Positions 30,855 through 32,745 of a DNA stretch of 32,745 nt are shown one piece after another. The stretch lies in the NCBI GenBank assembly GCA_022826195.1, contig JAJDVI010000086.1, positions 1 through 32,745 on the forward strand. The letters are read 5' to 3'. This DNA is from Acidobacteriota bacterium. Its GTDB lineage: Bacteria > Acidobacteriota > Vicinamibacteria > Marinacidobacterales > Marinacidobacteraceae. The position numbers and the translations under genes are program-made. The notes beneath the pieces are model-generated. The model was given only the letters and a program-made list of their open reading frames with translations, was not told the DNA's origin and made no database searches. The first letter of the stretch is position 1. Every line of letters starts with the position of its first letter.

Positions 30855-32270
30855 ATGTTTCGCCGAACCAAGATCATCGCCACGCTGGGTCCGGCGACGC
30901 GCTCCACGAGGACCATCGAGGCGCTCGTCGACGCCGGGATGGACGCCGCCCGGCTCAACTGCGCCCACGAGACCGCCACCAGCCTGCAGAGCCGGGTCCG
31001 CGCCGTGCGCCGCGCGGCGCGCAAGGCGGGTCGGGCCGTCGCCACGCTCGCCGACCTGGCGGGGCCGAAGATGCGGGTCTGCGAGGTGCCGTCGGACGGC
31101 GTCGAACTGAGACCGGGAGCTCCGTTCGTGCTCACCTCCCGGACGGTCGCCGGAAGCGCGGAGGCCGTTTCGACGACGTATCCCCAGCTCGCCCGGGACG
31201 TGCGTCCGGGGGACTTCATCCTGATCGACGACGGACTGCTGAAGCTGCGGGTTCTCAAGAGCACCGACCGCGACGTGCACACCGAAGTAGTGGTCGGGGG
31301 CGTCCTCCTCTCCCGGAAGGGGATCAACCTGCCCGGCGTGCCGCTGTCCGGGCCCTCGCTCACCGTGAAGGACCGGACCGACCTGCAGGCCGCGGTGGAC
31401 GCCGGGGTGGACTACCTCGCGGTGTCGTTCGTCCAGCGGGCGCGGGATGTCGAGACGGTCAGGGGGCTGCTCGCGCGGCTGGATCGCGAGGACATCCCCA
31501 TCATCGCCAAGATCGAGCGGCCGGAGGCGCTCGAGAACCTCGAGGAGATCCTCCATGTCTCCGACGGAGTGATGGTCGCCCGGGGCGACCTCGGCGTGGA
31601 GACCTCGTCCGAGCGCGTTCCCATCGTCCAGAAATGGGTGATTCGCCAGGCGAATTCCCGGGGAAAGATCGCCATCACGGCGACCCAGATGCTGGACTCG
31701 ATGATCTCGCATCCAATGCCGACCCGGGCCGAGGCATCCGACGTGGCGAACGCGATCCTCGACGGCAGCGACGCCGTGATGCTCTCCGGGGAGACGTCGG
31801 TGGGCGAATACCCCATCGAGGCGGTGCGGACGCTCGACCGCCTCGCCAGCTATACCGAACAGCACGCGGATTTCGGCGAGTTGCCCCACTACCAGGCCCT
31901 GATCGACCGCAGCCGGATCGAGCACGCGATCGCCGCCGCCGCCCGCGAGGCGGCCGCGACCATCGACGCCGCCTACATCGTCGCCTTCACCGACTCGGGG
32001 GCCACGGTCCGCCAGGTGAGCCGCATGCGGCCGCGCTGCGGGATCTTCGGCTTCACCACGTCCGACCACGTGTACCGGCGGCTGGCGCTCCGCTGGGGTG
32101 TCCGCCCCATGCGCAACCGGCGTTTCCGGAATACCGACCAGATGCTCAGCCGGGCGCTCGACCAGCTCCGCTCCGAACGCTTCGTCGCCTCCGGCGACCG
32201 CGTCGTGATCGTCTGCGGGACCCACCAGCTCAGCGGCGCCACGAACATGATGAAGGTGGAGTCCTTCTAG
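30855..32270 (+). CDS. pyk: Pyruvate kinase
   Basis: A 471-residue glycolytic enzyme that transfers phosphate from phosphoenolpyruvate to ADP. The N-terminus FRRTKIIATLGPAT, catalytic Lys219 in IAKIERPEAL, metal-binding GDLGVE and ATQMLDSMI are all present, and a complete C-terminal domain follows. The segment ADLAGPK has Lys72 where potassium-dependent enzymes have Glu (GPE), the hallmark of potassium-independent pyruvate kinases. The usual NFSHG is NCAHE here (35-39), changing the serine that helps bind potassium. The ATG at 30855 is preferred; one at 30831 overlaps the glycosyltransferase gene. The dispersed repeat begins 12 bp after the stop. Confidence 0.96.
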   Translation: MFRRTKIIATLGPATRSTRTIEALVDAGMDAARLNCAHETATSLQSRVRAVRRAARKAGRAVATLADLAGPKMRVCEVPSDGVELRPGAPFVLTSRTVAGSAEAVSTTYPQLARDVRPGDFILIDDGLLKLRVLKSTDRDVHTEVVVGGVLLSRKGINLPGVPLSGPSLTVKDRTDLQAAVDAGVDYLAVSFVQRARDVETVRGLLARLDREDIPIIAKIERPEALENLEEILHVSDGVMVARGDLGVETSSERVPIVQKWVIRQANSRGKIAITATQMLDSMISHPMPTRAEASDVANAILDGSDAVMLSGETSVGEYPIEAVRTLDRLASYTEQHADFGELPHYQALIDRSRIEHAIAAAAREAAATIDAAYIVAFTDSGATVRQVSRMRPRCGIFGFTTSDHVYRRLALRWGVRPMRNRRFRNTDQMLSRALDQLRSERFVASGDRVVIVCGTHQLSGATNMMKVESF

Positions 32271-32281
32271 TCCGGGGGCCA

Positions 32282-32370
32282 GCGCACGTCGCAACCCCAC
32301 CCACCCTCATCGCGCAACGGCTTGGAACGCCGGTCTCCAGACCGGCACCGCGGCGCTCCGCTCCGCGATA
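32282..32370 (-). repeat. Dispersed ~83-bp repeat, one near-complete unit plus the start of a second
   Basis: On the plus strand this reads as the end-complement GCGCACGTCGCAAC (32282-32295), a 28-base linker (32296-32323), and a unit beginning GGAACGCCGGTCTCCAGACC (32324 to about 32370) that loses similarity after CGCTCCGCTCCGCGATA. It follows the pyruvate kinase stop by 11 bases and is antisense to that gene. The rest of the 260-bp gap up to the integrase is an AT-richer stretch (32405-32450) with a promoter candidate. Confidence 0.85.
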
Positions 32371-32444
32371 CATCGGTTCCGCAGGGTTCCGCAGAGTGCC
32401 CTGACGTTCCGCTATTACCGCCATTATTCAATGGCTTACGGTGC

Positions 32445-32450
32445 TATACT
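32445..32450 (+). promoter_or_regulatory. Possible -10 box of the integrase gene
   Basis: TATACT lies 80 bases before the integrase ATG in a stretch noticeably richer in A and T than its surroundings (32405-32450). A -35 hexamer is not clear. Unlike the other TATACT boxes, it predicts a leader of about 75 bases. Confidence 0.35.
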
Positions 32451-32530
32451 GTTCCCTCCCGGAACGCCGCAAACTCCCTCGTTCCCGCACCTTTTGTCCC
32501 GGCCAACTGCCGCCCGAAGGAACCCGGAAC

Positions 32531-32745
32531 ATGACCGAACGCCCCTACCGACTCTCCGCGAGATTCGTCGAGACCATCCGGGAACCCGGATGCTACGGCG
32601 ACGGCCGCGGCTCCGGCGGTCTCTCCCTCCGGGTGAGGCGGATCGCCCGCGGCCAACTCTCGAAGTCCTGGCGGCAGCGCGTCACCGTGGACGGACGTCC
32701 CCGCAACCTCGGACTCGGGACCTGGCCCCACGTCAGCCTCGCCGA
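32531..32745 (+). CDS. Integrase N-terminus (arm-type DNA-binding domain), truncated by window end
   Basis: The 71 residues visible read like the N-terminal arm-binding domain of DUF4102-type tyrosine recombinases: CYGDGRGSGGLSLRVRR, then SWRQRVTVDGRPRNLGLG and TWPHVSLA, matching the common pattern 'GL.LRV...G.K.W..R....GR.R..GLG.YP.VSLAEAR'. The catalytic domain lies beyond the window, so activity cannot be judged. GAAGGAA about ten bases upstream is the ribosome-binding site. It may mark the left end of a genomic island lying to the right. No tRNA gene or obvious attachment site is seen beside it. Confidence 0.85.
   Translation, partial: MTERPYRLSARFVETIREPGCYGDGRGSGGLSLRVRRIARGQLSKSWRQRVTVDGRPRNLGLGTWPHVSLA

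Overview
This is a very GC-rich bacterial chromosomal segment with densely packed genes on both strands, many GTG and TTG starts, and a run of exported hydrolases (S9 and M14 peptidases, a class C beta-lactamase-like serine hydrolase, a lipoprotein amidohydrolase). MtgA, a YfgM-like TPR protein, lipobox-bearing proteins and Tat-exported molybdoenzymes point to a Gram-negative didermic aerobe. The gene mix would fit a GC-rich environmental or host-associated lineage such as Gemmatimonadota or Acidobacteriota, but the DUF1820 protein and MtgA are more usual in Proteobacteria. The phylum is therefore left open.

Layout. 1-333 is non-coding: a truncated copy of a dispersed repeat, then a striking 54-bp tandem array upstream of a Tat lipoprotein of the sulfite oxidase family (334-1560). 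1572-7126 holds an S9 peptidase, a small TPR protein and an M14 carboxypeptidase. 7404-9021 is a second sulfite-oxidase-family enzyme with a DoxX protein. 9118-11161 is a DUF1820 / serine hydrolase pair, divergent from a tightly packed run of a Cys/Met-metabolism PLP enzyme, acylphosphatase and adenine phosphoribosyltransferase, followed by tRNA-Arg(CCU), an MscS channel and MtgA. 15709-18283 carries SppA and a membrane-anchored TPR protein on the minus strand. 18464-20716 is a SulP transporter with STAS and cyclic-nucleotide-binding-like domains. 20809-23312 is a coupled pair (DUF4105 membrane protein, UDPGP-family uridylyltransferase). 23362-26978 is a coupled pair of a swivel-first single-chain aconitase-superfamily hydratase and an ETF-ubiquinone-oxidoreductase-like protein lacking one Fe-S cysteine. 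26993-30086 carries cystathionine beta-synthase and an N-acyl-D-amino-acid deacylase-like lipoprotein. 30128-32270 is a family 2 glycosyltransferase and pyruvate kinase. An integrase begins at 32531 and runs off the right edge.

Themes. Sulfur chemistry recurs: two sulfite-oxidase-family enzymes, a DoxX protein, a SulP carrier, and PLP enzymes for transsulfuration. A dispersed repeat of about 83 bp with two palindromes lies immediately after stop codons at four loci inside the window, always antisense to the gene it follows, and also forms both window edges. Several genes have a TATAAT-like hexamer only 6-22 bases upstream of the start codon, suggesting leaderless or short-leader transcripts and helping to fix starts.

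The best candidates for something undescribed are the seven-site helically spaced array before the first molybdoenzyme, the stop-codon-associated repeat family, and the hydratase / ETF-QO-like pair. All functional calls come from reading the translated sequence; no database search was run.
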